DNA of 64,000 bases from Choristoneura fumiferana (taxonomy: Eukaryota; Arthropoda; Insecta; Lepidoptera; Tortricidae): positions 13,665,575 through 13,729,574 of the forward strand of contig NC_133494.1 of assembly GCF_025370935.1 (NCBI RefSeq), given 5' to 3'. The notes below the pieces were generated by a model. The model ran no database searches. It had not been told where the DNA came from and saw nothing but the letters and a program-made list of their open reading frames with translations. Below, piece by piece: positions 63,383-64,000 of this stretch. Made by a program: the position numbers and the translations under genes. Numbering within the stretch: position 1 is the first letter of the stretch; every line of letters starts with the position of its first letter.

Positions 63383-64000
63383 CCTTATGGTTAGTGGCAT
63401 AAAGGTATATTTAGATATTTTTGAAGTCTTGGTAAGGGGCGTTCAAGTAATACGTAACGCAATTTTTGAAGATTTTTGAACCTCCCTCCCCCCCTTGTAA
63501 CGCGCCGTAACATTCGTCTGTATCCTCCCTACCCCTTTTTTTCTTTTTAGCTTTCTTTAGCCGTTTTCCAAGTTGGTATTTTTTGGCACAGTCACATGCA
63601 CACTGACAACCCAGTAAGAGCATTTAAAGTATAAAAGCATATAAAGTATTTTTATTTATTTATAGGCCAAGAACAACAACTGATGCGAATTTCCCACTAT
63701 TGAGGACATTAAAGTATGTACTTAGATTAGATTTTTAGAAAAATATGGCTCTGTCCATTGGAGGACAATTTTGCCAGTTTCTAGTAGGTTTTGCCGTTGT
63801 ACGGTAAAAAAATTCTAGAAAACGAAATATGAGAGGTAATGGTGGATGAACGATGACAGCGCGAATATAGTATGTACTTGTTACAAAAAACTAGAGGAAA
63901 TGAATGGTACGTCACCGAGACACGCTCAGCATAACTTCAAGTGATACCCTAATTTCGTCTTTGAATTTGCTAAATGCGAAAGGATCAATATTCAATGTGG
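63383..64000. other. Intergenic with a repeat-like patch
   Basis: 63,438-63,540 (GGGCGTTCAAGTAATACGTA, then a C-rich TCCCTCCCCCCC stretch) resembles a dispersed lepidopteran repeat. The rest is AT-rich with nothing recognised. Confidence 0.4.

Overview
The window is animal nuclear DNA, almost certainly from a moth or butterfly (Lepidoptera). It has intron-rich genes with GT-AG splicing, dense small hAT-like, piggyBac-like and fold-back elements, tRNA-headed SINEs with GATG tails, and repeat families that I recognise as typical of lepidopteran genomes. No species can be named. Two runs of N (570-669 and 49853-49898) mark assembly gaps.

Layout: 1-17,300 is gene-poor and repeat-rich, with nested DNA-transposon derivatives, a 74-bp tandem array, SINEs and a decayed Tc1/mariner-type transposase. 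At 17,394-18,116 on the minus strand lies a one-exon gene for BORCS6 (lyspersin), a subunit of the BORC complex that positions lysosomes. About 1 kb away, divergently transcribed, begins a long gene on the plus strand (19,125-47,538) for the ATAD2/ATAD2B orthologue, a nuclear AAA+ ATPase with a bromodomain that reads acetylated histones. I traced 28 exons by splice site and phase: basic N-terminus, AAA1 with Walker A, Walker B and arginine finger, degenerate AAA2, bromodomain over three exons, and a C-terminal helical region. 57,300-64,000 has no gene I can support.

The striking part is what has happened to the ATAD2 gene. Two of its exons have each been amplified in tandem together with their own 5' splice site: a 72-bp unit repeated about 26 times after exon 10, and a 165-bp unit repeated five more times after exon 18. 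Both periods are multiples of three, and each copy carries a GTGAG donor. Exon 8 contains a hAT-like MITE with in-frame stops. A 5'-truncated RTE-like LINE with clear target-site duplications sits in intron 18. Exon 20 shows an apparent one-base frameshift.

The 3' third of ATAD2 (from inside exon 21 to well beyond the stop codon) appears twice, at 42,029-49,852 and 49,899-57,262, separated only by a 46-N gap. The two copies differ by small indels, by two short retro-insertions with target-site duplications (one in each copy), and by a deletion. The second copy has a one-base C-run deletion that breaks the first bromodomain exon. The simplest reading is two unmerged haplotypes placed side by side by the assembler, but a true recent tandem duplication is not excluded.
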